The position numbers and the translations under genes are program-made. From Clostridium tepidum (GTDB lineage: Bacteria > Bacillota > Clostridia > Clostridiales > Clostridiaceae), in NCBI RefSeq assembly GCF_002008345.1, contig NZ_MRAE01000010.1, positions 1 through 64,000 of the forward strand: 64,000 nt of DNA, in the 5' to 3' direction. The stretch's first letter is position 1; each line of letters begins with the position of its first letter. Shown one piece after another: positions 9,403 to 18,965 of this stretch. The notes under the pieces are model-generated. The model saw only the letters and a list, made by a program, of their open reading frames with translations, was not told the DNA's origin and ran no database searches.

Positions 9403-10428
9403 ATGGCGGGTTCAAAAGATTTAATAGAACAGATACAAAGATTACCGTTATACCAACAACAGCATATATATTCTTTTTTAGAAGAAGTGCTTGTATTAGG
9501 TTCTCAAGTAAACCAAATAACACAGGAAGTCAAAGAATTTAGATTTGCCAAGGGGAAAGTCTGCCCTCATTGTGGTGCTGAAACTGTATCACGAAACGGA
9601 AAATACAATGGTAAGCAAAGATATATCTGTAAGTCATGTAGAAAAACCTTTACTGACTTCACTAACTCTGCAACTTACAAGAGCAAGAAAACATTAGATA
9701 AATGGCTTAAATATGCAAAGTGTATGATAAATGGTTACTCCATTAGAAAGAGTGCCGAAATAGTTGGTATCAATATAGCAACAAGTTTCTTTTGGAGGCA
9801 TAAAATCCTTGACTGTATAAGAGCATTTTTTGGTATAGGCTCTGTTGAGGGTGTTATTGAGGCTGATGAAGTATTTTTTGCCGAGAGTTTTAAAGGAACA
9901 AAGCCTTCTAAAATGCCAAGAAAATCCCGTAAGAGAGGGAAACAGGTTAAAAAGAGAGGTATATCTAATGAACAAGTATGTATAGCGACTGCAATTGATA
10001 GACAGGGTAATTTAATCATGGAACTAATATGTAAAGGTAGAATGACACACAAAGAATTAGAAAGGCTCTATGATGGTCGTATAGGGGATAATTCTATCCT
10101 TTGTACTGATAGTCATAAGAGTTATGTTCAATTTGCCCATGATTTTTCATTAGACCATAAGCGTATAAAAAGAGGAAAGCACAAAGAAGGTATATATCAT
10201 ATTCAGCACATAAATGCTGTTCACAGCAAATTAAAGAAGTGGATGAATAGGTTTAATGGCGTTGCTACCAAATATATCAGTAACTATATGTACTGGTTTA
10301 AATGGATTGAAGTATTTGAAAATGATAAAGAAGCCATAAAAGTAAAGAACTTTATGGTTCAAAGCAATGTTGCGTATGCTTATACAAAAACAGCAGACTT
10401 TAGAGAAAGAGAACCGATATTTGTATGA
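9403..10428 (+). CDS. IS1595-family (ISXO2-like) transposase
   Basis: This DDE transposase of about 341 aa has the ISXO2-like domain. An N-terminal zinc ribbon is visible (CPHCG...YICKSCRKTF), followed by a helix-turn-helix-like segment GYSIRKSAEIVGI. The catalytic core includes GVIEADEVFFAE (first Asp), CTDSHKSY (second Asp) and the C-terminal WMNRFNGVATKYISNYMYWF block typical of this family. SD AAGGAGG at 9388-9394 fits ATG 9403 (8-base spacing) better than ATG 9397. It lies inside a complete element with matching ends and target duplication. Confidence 0.93.
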   Translation: MAGSKDLIEQIQRLPLYQQQHIYSFLEEVLVLGSQVNQITQEVKEFRFAKGKVCPHCGAETVSRNGKYNGKQRYICKSCRKTFTDFTNSATYKSKKTLDKWLKYAKCMINGYSIRKSAEIVGINIATSFFWRHKILDCIRAFFGIGSVEGVIEADEVFFAESFKGTKPSKMPRKSRKRGKQVKKRGISNEQVCIATAIDRQGNLIMELICKGRMTHKELERLYDGRIGDNSILCTDSHKSYVQFAHDFSLDHKRIKRGKHKEGIYHIQHINAVHSKLKKWMNRFNGVATKYISNYMYWFKWIEVFENDKEAIKVKNFMVQSNVAYAYTKTADFREREPIFV

Positions 10429-10543
10429 ATATATACGTTATCTTAATATTAATGCTATAATTAGAGTGTAATTTAACTATAATTTAGTACACAATTGTAT
10501 GATATTTATAAAACAAGAAACTTTTAGGGAGGGGGTAGAAACT

Positions 10544-10846
10544 ATGGCTAATTCATTAGTTAAAGCACTGCCAATGTTACTTTCTATGATGATAAGTCAA
10601 CTTATCTATCTTAAAATTGATAATAAATATAATGTTACAAACAAGATTAGTTCGAGACTTTCCATAAGACAAGAATTGAAAGCGTTCTTTTGTATTTGCT
10701 GTGTAATGATAAGCATATTAATTATTGGAGTTATTGGCATATATGTAATTGATATTAATAATACTTTATATGGTGTAATAAGTGGAACTCTTACTGGAAT
10801 TGGTATTAGCATTTCGGTTAAATTATCAAAGAAGCAAACTTTATAA
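10544..10846 (+). CDS. Small membrane protein, passenger gene of the IS element
   Basis: The frame opens at 10499, but GGGAGGGGG at 10529-10537 lies just before ATG 10544, giving a 100-aa product starting MANSLVKALP. There are hydrophobic segments near the N-terminus, at about residues 42-66 (a stretch rich in C, I and V) and around residues 75-92, so it should be an integral membrane protein with two or three spans. I do not recognise a family. It lies inside the IS ends downstream of the transposase and shares its terminator, so it moves with the element. Its function is unknown. Confidence 0.7.
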   Translation: MANSLVKALPMLLSMMISQLIYLKIDNKYNVTNKISSRLSIRQELKAFFCICCVMISILIIGVIGIYVIDINNTLYGVISGTLTGIGISISVKLSKKQTL

Positions 10847-10856
10847 AGTAGACATT

Positions 10857-10888
10857 GTACAGGTGTCTTTGACACCTGTACTTTTCTT
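10857..10888 (+). terminator. Rho-independent terminator inside the IS
   Basis: A perfect 11-bp stem gtacaggtgtc / gacacctgtac with a TTT loop is followed by TTTTCTT. It ends the transposase-passenger transcript before the right inverted repeat. Confidence 0.9.
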
Positions 10889-10966
10889 CAAAGTGGGGAT
10901 TAAAGGAAGTCATTTGGCTTCCTTTAAAAAACCCTTTAAATTTCAACATTATATTAAAACATAGCC

Positions 10967-10974
10967 TTAAATTT
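10967..10974. repeat. Right 8-bp target-site duplication of the IS1595 element
   Basis: TTAAATTT is an exact copy of 9307-9314 and abuts the right inverted repeat that ends at 10966. Confidence 0.9.
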
Positions 10975-10999
10975 AATAAATTTGGAGGGAAATAAAATT

Positions 11000-11521
11000 A
11001 TGTTAGATTTATTAAAACAAAGAAGAAGTATAAGAAAGTTTCAACAAAAGCCAATAGAGGAGGAAAAAGTAGAAGCTCTAAAAAAGGCATTACTTTTAGC
11101 ACCATCATCTAGAAACATAAAACCTTTAGAGTTTATATTTATAGAAGATAAAGAAATTTTAAATGATATTTCAAAATGTAAACCTCATGGGGGAGCTTTT
11201 ATAAAGGATGCAGCTTTAGCAGTAGTTATATTAGGTGATGAGAATAAAAGTGACGTATGGGTAGAGGATGCTTCTATAGCATCTATAATATTACAACTTC
11301 AAGCGGAATCTTTAGGATTAGGATCTTGCTGGTCACAAATAAGAAATAGAAGCTATAATGAAAATAAAATGGCAGAGGATTATATAAAAGAAAGACTAAA
11401 TATAAAAGAAAATTATAAAGTGGAATCTATAATAGCCATAGGTTATAAAGATGAGGTTAAAGAACCTATAAGTGAAGAAAAATTAGATTTTAATAAAATT
11501 CATGTTAACAAATTTATTTAA
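11000..11521 (+). CDS. Nitroreductase-family flavoprotein
   Basis: This is an FMN-binding nitroreductase-fold protein of about 173 aa. It opens with LLKQRRSIRKFQQKPI, the conserved FMN phosphate-binding RxSxRxF pattern, and has APSSRNIKPLEFIFIED and a central Gly-rich segment AESLGLGSCWSQIRNR. The ORF extends upstream to a TTG at 10982, but GGAGGG at 10984-10989 serves ATG 11000 (10-base spacing). It is shorter than classical nitroreductases of about 215 aa, as is common in clostridial members. Its position just before cbiD recalls the BluB relatives that make the lower ligand of B12, but BluB needs oxygen and nothing here specifically supports that role. Confidence 0.85.
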   Translation: MLDLLKQRRSIRKFQQKPIEEEKVEALKKALLLAPSSRNIKPLEFIFIEDKEILNDISKCKPHGGAFIKDAALAVVILGDENKSDVWVEDASIASIILQLQAESLGLGSCWSQIRNRSYNENKMAEDYIKERLNIKENYKVESIIAIGYKDEVKEPISEEKLDFNKIHVNKFI

Positions 11522-11590
11522 AAGAAATAAGAAGGTAAAATATTTGTTAGTGAAAAGAAAAAAGCAACTCATAGCATCAACAAAATATAA

Positions 11591-12682
<1,092 letters not shown>

Positions 12683-13040
12683 GCAAATCCAATACATTGT
12701 TACATATTACTTAATTTAAGAAAGATTTTAATATGCTTAAATAATAATAAGCATTAAATGCATCTCCAACAGTTAAAAAAGGAGCTAGGAAAGATTTTAA
12801 TATGTTTAATAATAAGTCAGTCATTGAACTAGTTAATTTAACTAATACATATAATGAAGAGATTTTGTATAAGCAATAAACTTTTAAATCCTTCTTAAAC
12901 TTCCAAGACTATTTAAATTTTGCTTGATTTTGTATAAACAATAAATTTTTAAATAAATATAAAAAATTAAAAGAGATTTAAAAACTTATAAAAAAGTTAC
13001 TTGCCTTTTTTAATATTCAACATGGATGAGGGTGATTTTC
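12683..13040. other. Intergenic region with two duplicated segments
   Basis: No gene was found in these 358 bp. Two pairs of direct repeats are present. A 16-bp gaaagattttaatatg occurs at 12720-12735 and 12789-12804 (period 69). A 29-bp segment beginning gattttgtataa occurs at 12861-12889 and 12926-12954 (period 65, two mismatches). Confidence 0.7.
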
Positions 13041-13679
13041 ATGAATACTATACATAAAAATCTACAATTAAAAAATGTTTACATAGTAGGCTTAGGTCCA
13101 GGGCATAGAGATTATATGCTAAGTGATGCCGTAAATAATTTAGAAAAAGTAGATGTAATAATAGGTTTTAAAAGAGCCATAGAAAGTTTGAATTTTATAA
13201 AGAATAATAAAAAAATAGTAAATAAATTAAGCGAAATATTAGATTATATAAAAGAAAATAAGGATAAAAACATATCTATAGTAGCCTCCGGAGATCCCTG
13301 TTTTTATGGTATAAACAATTATATTAAAAACAATTATGAAGGCAAAATAGAGGTAATTCCAGGCATAAGTTCTTATCAATACATGATGGCAAAGATAAAT
13401 GAAAGTTGGCAAAATAGTTTTTTAGGAAGCCTTCATGGTAGAGAAGAAGAGTTTATAGAAAAAGTTAAAAGCTATGAAAAATCTATTTGGCTTACAGATA
13501 AAAATAATAGTCCAGATAAATTATGTAAAAGGTTAATAGAAAATAACATAAAATCAGAGGTAATAGTGGGAGAAAATTTATCTTATAGTGATGAAAAAAT
13601 AATCAAAGGTAAACCAGAAGAATTAGAAAATATGAAATTCGGAGATCTTACAGTGGTTTGTATAAAAGCTAGGTTTTAA
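13041..13679 (+). CDS. cbiE: Cobalt-precorrin-7 C5-methyltransferase
   Basis: This SAM-dependent methyltransferase of the tetrapyrrole methylase superfamily acts with CbiT on cobalt-precorrin-7. The N-terminal VYIVGLGPGHRDYM is the superfamily signature, and ASGDPCFYGIN and VIPGISSYQYMMAK are conserved loops. An ATG at 13026 opens the frame, but GAGGGTG (13028-13034) is placed to use ATG 13041. The product of about 212 aa matches stand-alone CbiE. cbiT follows about 0.5 kb later, separated by a small membrane-protein gene. Confidence 0.94.
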   Translation: MNTIHKNLQLKNVYIVGLGPGHRDYMLSDAVNNLEKVDVIIGFKRAIESLNFIKNNKKIVNKLSEILDYIKENKDKNISIVASGDPCFYGINNYIKNNYEGKIEVIPGISSYQYMMAKINESWQNSFLGSLHGREEEFIEKVKSYEKSIWLTDKNNSPDKLCKRLIENNIKSEVIVGENLSYSDEKIIKGKPEELENMKFGDLTVVCIKARF

Positions 13680-13756
13680 ATGAATGTTCAATATTTAATA
13701 TAAGATGTACAATACTAAAATATGATGAAGAGATTTATACTAGGGAGATGAATAAT

Positions 13757-14062
13757 ATGCTCAAAATATTAGGAAGTATAACAATGATACTTGGTGGAGC
13801 AACTCTTATTATTTTAAGCTTTTATAATAATCACAAGGAAATAATGAAAATAGCTAATAAAGATAATAATAGGTTTAAAAAATACCTTAAACATAAAAAA
13901 TTATCAAATTTAATAGTGGGGTTTTGTTTTGTTATATTAGGTATAGTTTCAATTTTAAATATATATAATGGTGATTTAATTTGGATTATGAGTTTGATTA
14001 TTCTATTCTTTGATAGAGTAACAGAATTTATGATTAATAAAGAGTATAAAGACATAAATTAA
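13757..14062 (+). CDS. Small membrane protein (hypothetical)
   Basis: I do not recognise this family. SD GGGAG (13743-13747) favours ATG 13757 over ATG 13748, giving about 101 aa. Three hydrophobic segments are visible (LGSITMILGGATLIILSF, LIVGFCFVILGIVSIL and LIWIMSLIILFF), separated by a lysine-rich loop, so it is probably an integral membrane protein. The topology resembles the small DUF3784-like clostridial proteins, but I would not assign it to them. It sits between cbiE and cbiT with no visible link to the pathway. Confidence 0.65.
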   Translation: MLKILGSITMILGGATLIILSFYNNHKEIMKIANKDNNRFKKYLKHKKLSNLIVGFCFVILGIVSILNIYNGDLIWIMSLIILFFDRVTEFMINKEYKDIN

Positions 14063-14199
14063 TATACAATGTATTTAAATTATAAAGTACATTTTGCAAA
14101 TGATTTAAAATAAAACCTATATTAAATAAGGGCTATTTGGGAAGTAAATATCTATTAAAATATAAAACAAATTAGTTTTATTGATTTAGGGGGAAGGCC

Positions 14200-14775
14200 A
14201 TGAGATATATAAAAGATGAAGAATTTATAAGAGGGGATTGTCCTATGACTAAAGAGGACATAAGAATTTTATCTATAGCTAAGATGAATTTAGATGAAAA
14301 TTCCAAAGTTTTAGACGTGGGAGCAGGAACAGGAAGTATAAGTATACAAGCAGCTAAAATATGTGCAAAAGGACACGTTATAGCTATAGAAAAGGATGAT
14401 AAAGCTTTAGATATCATAAAAAAAAATAAAAAGAAATTTAATTGTGAAAATCTAAAGATAATAGAGGGAGAAGCTTTAGAAGTAGAAGAAGATATAAATG
14501 ATGGTTTTAACAGTATATTTATAGGTGGTAGTGGTGGAAATCTAGAAGAAATAATAAGTATATATGGAAAGAAACTTTTAAATCATGGAACAATGGTTTT
14601 AAATTTTATAACTATTAATAATTTATATACAGCTTTAGAAACCTTAAATAAAATAAATTATAAAACAGAATGTATTCAGGTTTCTATAAGCAAATCTAAA
14701 GGCAAATCAAATATGCTTATGGCTAACAATCCCATATTTATAATAAGGGCTACTAAAAATGGAGGGGATTTATAA
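14200..14775 (+). CDS. cbiT: Cobalt-precorrin-6B C15-methyltransferase (decarboxylating)
   Basis: This class I SAM methyltransferase methylates C15 and decarboxylates the acetate side chain at C12. It opens with RGDCPMTKEDIRILSIAK, typical of CbiT, followed by the SAM-binding motif VLDVGAGTGSISIQAAK. At 191 aa it has the normal stand-alone length; in aerobes CbiE and CbiT are fused as CobL. A purine-rich SD GGGGGAAGG precedes the ATG. Its stop codon overlaps the start of the next gene by one base (TAATG), so that gene is probably translationally coupled. Confidence 0.95.
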   Translation: MRYIKDEEFIRGDCPMTKEDIRILSIAKMNLDENSKVLDVGAGTGSISIQAAKICAKGHVIAIEKDDKALDIIKKNKKKFNCENLKIIEGEALEVEEDINDGFNSIFIGGSGGNLEEIISIYGKKLLNHGTMVLNFITINNLYTALETLNKINYKTECIQVSISKSKGKSNMLMANNPIFIIRATKNGGDL

Positions 14776-15206
14776 TGAATAAGGGGAAAAAACTTATACT
14801 TGCAGGTGTGGTTATATGTTTACTAAGTGTTATTGGAATATATAAATATTTAGATACCAATTATAAAAATTATTTTACAATAAGTGATGTTAAGTGGGAT
14901 GGAGATGCAAGATGGTGGACAGAGAATTCTGGGGGTAATGAATATAATATTAAATTTAAGCACTTTAATGGAAAATGTATAAAGAAAATAAATTTTAATA
15001 AATCTAATTGTGATATAAAAATTAATAGTAAAACTCAATCAGGAGATTTAAATATAAAGATATATGATAGTGAAAAAATATTATTTAATAAAAATGGCAT
15101 ATTAGATGAAATTATAAAAATCTCTAATATCCATAATAAAGGTGTGAAAATTGAAATTACAGGTAAAGAAGCTAAAAGCGGATATTTTAAACTTAAAGCA
15201 ATGTGA
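14775..15206 (+). CDS. Membrane-anchored or exported hypothetical protein
   Basis: The family is unrecognised. The 143-aa product has one N-terminal hydrophobic segment (LILAGVVICLLSVIGIYKYL, about residues 6-25) and a Trp-rich segment WDGDARWWTENSGG, followed by a charged, probably beta-rich, extracytoplasmic domain. The start ATG overlaps the cbiT stop (TAATG), and GGAGGGG lies inside the end of cbiT. The coupling suggests co-expression with cbiT, but the sequence gives no indication of a cobalamin role. Confidence 0.7.
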   Translation: MNKGKKLILAGVVICLLSVIGIYKYLDTNYKNYFTISDVKWDGDARWWTENSGGNEYNIKFKHFNGKCIKKINFNKSNCDIKINSKTQSGDLNIKIYDSEKILFNKNGILDEIIKISNIHNKGVKIEITGKEAKSGYFKLKAM

Positions 15207-15495
15207 TTTTCAAAACTTTTATAATTAAGTGATATAGTAACACATAATACTTTTGTTAAGTGTGTCATCTTTTATAAAATTTCTTACCACTAAGTGAGAT
15301 ACTAATTTGATTTAGAAGAAATAAGATTAGATAGTTCAATTAAACAAAATGTACTAAACTTATACTAGTATGAATTATTATATTATTTTTAGCTTACCTT
15401 TAATAGTTGAGTTAAAAAGGTTTATTAAACATAATGAATAATAGCAATAAATCACAGCAAAATATTATAACATATTTTGAGAAAGGACTTTAACA

Positions 15496-16110
15496 ATGAG
15501 ATATACTAAAAAGATGCCCCATACAAATAAAGAATTAAGTGAAAAATTAATATCACAAGGATGGACAAAATTAAAGGAACCAAACAATTTAGCAATAGCA
15601 ATTTTAATATCTACACCTTTTATGATAATAAATGCATTTATATCTATATTTATTTCATATTATTTATTTCATCCTTTAAAAGAATTTTTAATTGATGATA
15701 AAGGATTCAAAATTCAATTTACAATAAGACCATCAATATTATTATATATTGTTATCATATTTTTATTTATGACACTACATGAATTTATTCATGGTATTTT
15801 TATACCTAATGTATTAAAATCAGACAAAACATATTGGGGCATTAATGCTTTTTGTGGCTTTGTTTTTACTACTGAAAAAATTAAAAAGGTAAGATTTATA
15901 ATCATTTCTATTATGCCATTTATTTTGTTATCAATTATATTACCATTTATATTAAACGTATTAGGATTGCTAAATTGGTTTACTGTCTTATTATGTTTAA
16001 TAAATTCAATGGGTTCATCTGTGGATTTATTAAATATTTGTTTAGTGGCACTTCAAGTACCAAAAGGATCATATATTATAAATAATGGTTTTGAAACATA
16101 TTTTAGTTAA
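15496..16110 (+). CDS. DUF3267-type membrane protein with HExxH motif
   Basis: This 204-aa membrane protein has four or so hydrophobic segments. The second half of the first membrane pair is followed by MTLHEFIHGIFIP, an HExxH zinc-metalloprotease-like motif. The order (membrane pair, HExxH in or near a membrane segment, further membrane segments) matches DUF3267 proteins, which resemble site-2-protease-like putative peptidases. The catalytic activity is inferred from the motif only. SD AAAGGA lies just upstream. It lies between cbiT and cbiL in a stretch of accessory genes. Confidence 0.8.
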   Translation: MRYTKKMPHTNKELSEKLISQGWTKLKEPNNLAIAILISTPFMIINAFISIFISYYLFHPLKEFLIDDKGFKIQFTIRPSILLYIVIIFLFMTLHEFIHGIFIPNVLKSDKTYWGINAFCGFVFTTEKIKKVRFIIISIMPFILLSIILPFILNVLGLLNWFTVLLCLINSMGSSVDLLNICLVALQVPKGSYIINNGFETYFS

Positions 16111-16325
16111 TTTATAAATATAAAAGTTTCCTATTTAGGAAATAGAAATAAAAGTTATTTTAAAAAAGAAAACTATTATAAATTAATAAAAATTCTAAGT
16201 AAAAATTTACTTAATAATTTAATCACTATTGACTATGATTTGAATAATGAATATTAAAATATAAAAAAATAAACAATAATAGCAGTTTGATACCAATTAG
16301 ATAATATTTAAGGGAGGAATTAATA

Positions 16326-16667
16326 GTGAAATCAAAATCATGGATATTATGGGGTATTGGTGCAGTTTGTCTTATAGCTGTAGGCATAATAAGACTTATT
16401 GATAAGAAATATTTAAATGGAGGTATTTTTATAGTTTTAGGAGTTTTATATATTGTATTTAGTGTAATTAATTATAAATTTGCTACTAAAGCTAGTAATA
16501 CTACATTATCTGAGGAAGAATTAGAACATTTAAATAATGAATTAAGAGAGCTAATTAAGGAAGATAAATCTACAGATGCAATTAAAAAATACAGAATTGC
16601 CACAGGAGCAGATTTAATTCAAGCTAAAGAATATGTAGATTCTTTAATAAAAGAACAAACAAAATAG
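16326..16667 (+). CDS. Small membrane protein with L7/L12 C-terminal-like domain
   Basis: The 113-aa product has two hydrophobic segments (ILWGIGAVCLIAVGIIRLI and GIFIVLGVLYIVFSVI) followed by a cytoplasmic tail. The tail KYRIATGADLIQAKEYVDSL resembles the helix-turn of the ribosomal protein L7/L12 C-terminal domain, which is found attached to membrane segments in several Firmicute proteins of unknown function. The SD GGGAGG precedes the start. A degraded second copy of this gene follows immediately (16719-16903). Confidence 0.7.
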   Translation: MKSKSWILWGIGAVCLIAVGIIRLIDKKYLNGGIFIVLGVLYIVFSVINYKFATKASNTTLSEEELEHLNNELRELIKEDKSTDAIKKYRIATGADLIQAKEYVDSLIKEQTK

Positions 16668-16718
16668 AATAATTTATTTAACTTTATAAATTGAAATAGA
16701 TTTAGGGAGAAATTAGTG

Positions 16719-16903
16719 ATGAAATTAAAACATTGGATATCATTTCTCATTAGTGAATTTGTTTAATGATTGTATCCATAATAAATATTGTTGATAAAAA
16801 ATATTTATTAGGAATTATATGGATGGCTATAGTTATAATTAATTTTATTTCCATTAATATTAAGTATAGAGAGTATAATAAATCTCATAAAAATAAATTA
16901 TAA
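16719..16903 (+). pseudogene. Frameshifted paralogue of the preceding membrane protein
   Basis: The first frame reads MKLKHWISFLISEFV then stops at about 16764, while a shifted frame continues VSIINIVDKKYLLGIIWMAI and ends at 16903. Start, spacing and content (MKxKxWI...IVDKKYL) parallel the intact gene at 16326-16667, but without the L7/L12-like tail. It has its own SD, GGGAG, at 16705-16709. It reads as a tandem duplicate that has lost its frame. Confidence 0.6.
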
Positions 16904-16949
16904 ATAATTAAAATTATTCTAAAGGTTATAGGTTAAGGAGTTAATTTAG

Positions 16950-17651
16950 ATGAAAGATATATATATAAATTCAGAATCTAGTAATAAAAAATATGGTACC
17001 TTATATGGAATTGGAGTAGGTCCAGGCAATGAAGATTTATTAACTATAAAGGCTGTAAAGATATTAGAAAATTGTGATGTAGTCATAGCACCAATAGCAA
17101 GAGAAAATGGAGAAAGCATAGCTTTAAATACAGCTAAAAATTTCATAAACTCTAAAGCAGAAATATATTTAAAATATTTTCCAATGAAAAAGGAAAGAGA
17201 AGATAAGATATATGAAAACTATAGATTTATGGAAAAATTATTATCAGAAGGCAAAAATGTAGCATTTCTAACTATAGGAGATCCCTTTGTATACAGTACC
17301 TATATATATTTATTAGAATACATGAAAAATCATAATCTAAATATAGAAACAGTGCCGGGAATAACTTCTTTTTGTGCAGCAGCAAGTTTAGCAGAGCAAA
17401 CCTTAGTTATAGGAGATGAACCACTTTTAATATTGCCAGGGAATAGGTTAGATTCTATAAAAGATGAAAAATATTTAGTAATAATGAAATACTATAAAAA
17501 TGCAGAAGAAGTTTTGGACAAGCTAGAAGAAAAGGGTTTTAAATATGTATGTGTAAAAAGAGCCTATAGGGAAGGACAAGAAATATTAAGAACAAGGGAA
17601 GAAATTTTAGATTCTAAAGATTATATGTCAATTATAATAGCTAACAAGTAA
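16950..17651 (+). CDS. cbiL: Cobalt-factor II / precorrin-2 C20-methyltransferase
   Basis: This SAM-dependent tetrapyrrole methylase carries out the first corrin-specific methylation after cobalt insertion, at C20. The signature YGIGVGPGNEDLLTIKAVK is followed by CDVVIAPIARENGESIALN, TIGDPFVYSTYIYLLEYMK and VPGITSFCAAASL, all typical of CbiL/CobI. The length of 233 aa is normal. SD AAGGAG lies 10 bases before the ATG. The gap after it contains a direct repeat of the sequence around its own stop codon (17644-17733). Confidence 0.95.
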   Translation: MKDIYINSESSNKKYGTLYGIGVGPGNEDLLTIKAVKILENCDVVIAPIARENGESIALNTAKNFINSKAEIYLKYFPMKKEREDKIYENYRFMEKLLSEGKNVAFLTIGDPFVYSTYIYLLEYMKNHNLNIETVPGITSFCAAASLAEQTLVIGDEPLLILPGNRLDSIKDEKYLVIMKYYKNAEEVLDKLEEKGFKYVCVKRAYREGQEILRTREEILDSKDYMSIIIANK

Positions 17652-17733
17652 TAGAATATATTTATTAATCCAACAGTTAGAAGAAGAAAAAATAGATAAA
17701 GATAGACAAGTAATAGAATATGTTTATTATCCA
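17644..17733. repeat. Direct repeat at the cbiL 3' end, period 61 bp
   Basis: The segment beginning acaagtaatagaatat occurs at 17644-17673 and again at 17705-17733 with few differences. The first copy includes the last codons and stop of cbiL, so a 61-bp unit reaching into the gene end was duplicated into the gap. Confidence 0.7.
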
Positions 17734-17930
17734 ATAAGATAATTTATTTTATTAAGGCTATAGAACATATTTATAAATTTTACAAGAAAGTTTATTTTAC
17801 TTAGTGAAGTGGTAAAAGAATAATTTTAAAAATATATTAAAAGCTTATATACTTATTGAGAAAATAACAAAAAATTTAATGTGAATATTATAAAAGTTAA
17901 TTTATTTTTGAAGAAGATTGGAGAGTTAAA

Positions 17931-18695
17931 ATGGAAAGTAAGGTTTATTTTATAGGAGCAGGTCCCGGAGATCCGGATTTAATAACAGTAAAAGGAAGAG
18001 ATATTTTAACTAAAGCAGATATAGTTATATATGCAGGTTCTTTAGTAAGCAAAGAACATTTAAATTACTGTAAAAAAGATGTAGAGGTTTATAATTCAGC
18101 ATCTATGACTTTAAAAGAAGTTATAGAAGTTATAGAAAAAGCCCATAATGAAAATAAATCCATAGTAAGACTTCATACGGGGGATCCATCTATATATGGA
18201 GCTATAAAGGAACAAATGGATGAATTAGATAAATTAAATATATGTTATGAAGTAATACCAGGAGTAAGTTCTTTTTCAGCAGCTGCAGCGGCTATAAAAA
18301 AAGAATTTACATTACCAGGGGTAAGCCAAACTGTAATACTTACAAGGGTAGAAGGAAGAACTCCAGTACCAGAAAAAGAAGATTTGGAAGTTTTAGCAAA
18401 GTCGGGAGCATCTATGGCGCTATTTTTATCAGTAGGTATGATTGATAAAGTAGTTTTAAAACTAAGAAAAAGTTATGGAAGAAATGTTCCAATAGCAGTA
18501 ATTCAAAGAGCCACTTGGCAGGATGAAAAAGTAGTTATAGGAACTTTAGATGATATATCTAAAAAGGTTAAAGATGCTAATATAACAAAAACAGCTCAAA
18601 TATTAGTAGGAGATTTTATAGATTGCAAATATGATAAAAGTCTGTTATATGATGAAAAATTTACTCACGAGTTTAGAAAAGGGATTCAAAAGTAA
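17931..18695 (+). CDS. cbiF: Cobalt-precorrin-4 C11-methyltransferase
   Basis: This tetrapyrrole methylase adds the methyl group at C11. It shows VYFIGAGPGDPDLITVKG at the N-terminus, RLHTGDPSIYGAIKEQ and VIPGVSSFSAAAAA, plus AVIQRATWQDEKVVIGTL near the C-terminus. The length of 254 aa is normal. SD GGAGAG precedes the ATG. It is followed by a perfectly phased 41-bp tandem repeat array and then cbiG. Confidence 0.96.
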   Translation: MESKVYFIGAGPGDPDLITVKGRDILTKADIVIYAGSLVSKEHLNYCKKDVEVYNSASMTLKEVIEVIEKAHNENKSIVRLHTGDPSIYGAIKEQMDELDKLNICYEVIPGVSSFSAAAAAIKKEFTLPGVSQTVILTRVEGRTPVPEKEDLEVLAKSGASMALFLSVGMIDKVVLKLRKSYGRNVPIAVIQRATWQDEKVVIGTLDDISKKVKDANITKTAQILVGDFIDCKYDKSLLYDEKFTHEFRKGIQK

Positions 18696-18750
18696 TATTT
18701 ATTAAATAAAATTAATTTTAATTATAAATTGCTGTTTAATTTAAGTAGTG

Positions 18751-18933
18751 AAAAATTTAGCTAAAATAGTGTAAAGAAGGATTGGTCAATTAAAAATTTA
18801 GCTAAAATAATGCAAAGAGGAATTGGTCAATTAAAGATTTAATTAAAATGGTGTAAAGATTGATTAGTCAATTAAAGAGTTAGTTAAAATAGTGTAAAAG
18901 GGAATTACTCAATTAAAGATTTAATTAGAATAT
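18751..18933. repeat. Tandem repeat array, 41-bp unit, about 4.5 copies
   Basis: Units lie at 18751-18791, 18792-18832, 18833-18873, 18874-18914 and a partial one at 18915-18933. Every full unit is exactly 41 bp, begins aaa(a/g)a(t/g)tta and ends tcaatt. Units differ from one another at several positions, so the array is old. It ends about 18 bp before the SD used by cbiG. Confidence 0.9.
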
Positions 18934-18965
18934 AAAAAATCATATAAAGATAGGGGCTGAAAAGT

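Larger units (their letters stand above)
9315..10966 (+). mobile_element. Complete IS1595-family insertion sequence with passenger gene
   Basis: The element is 1652 bp long, bounded by 29-bp imperfect inverted repeats (9315-9343 and 10938-10966; outer sequence GGCTATGTTTTAA) and flanked by an 8-bp direct duplication TTAAATTT. It encodes an ISXO2-like transposase and, downstream, a small membrane protein, followed by a strong terminator at 10857-10888. Everything looks intact, so the insertion is probably recent. It landed between a decayed Fic gene and a nitroreductase gene. Confidence 0.93.

Noticed and set aside
13831-14055. Leftward ORF inside the small membrane-protein gene
   Set aside because: It is a shadow frame of the rightward gene at 13757-14062, which has the SD and the better membrane-protein pattern.
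18751-18933. CRISPR array
   Set aside because: The repeats are contiguous, with no unique spacers, and no cas genes are present in the window. It is a tandem repeat array.
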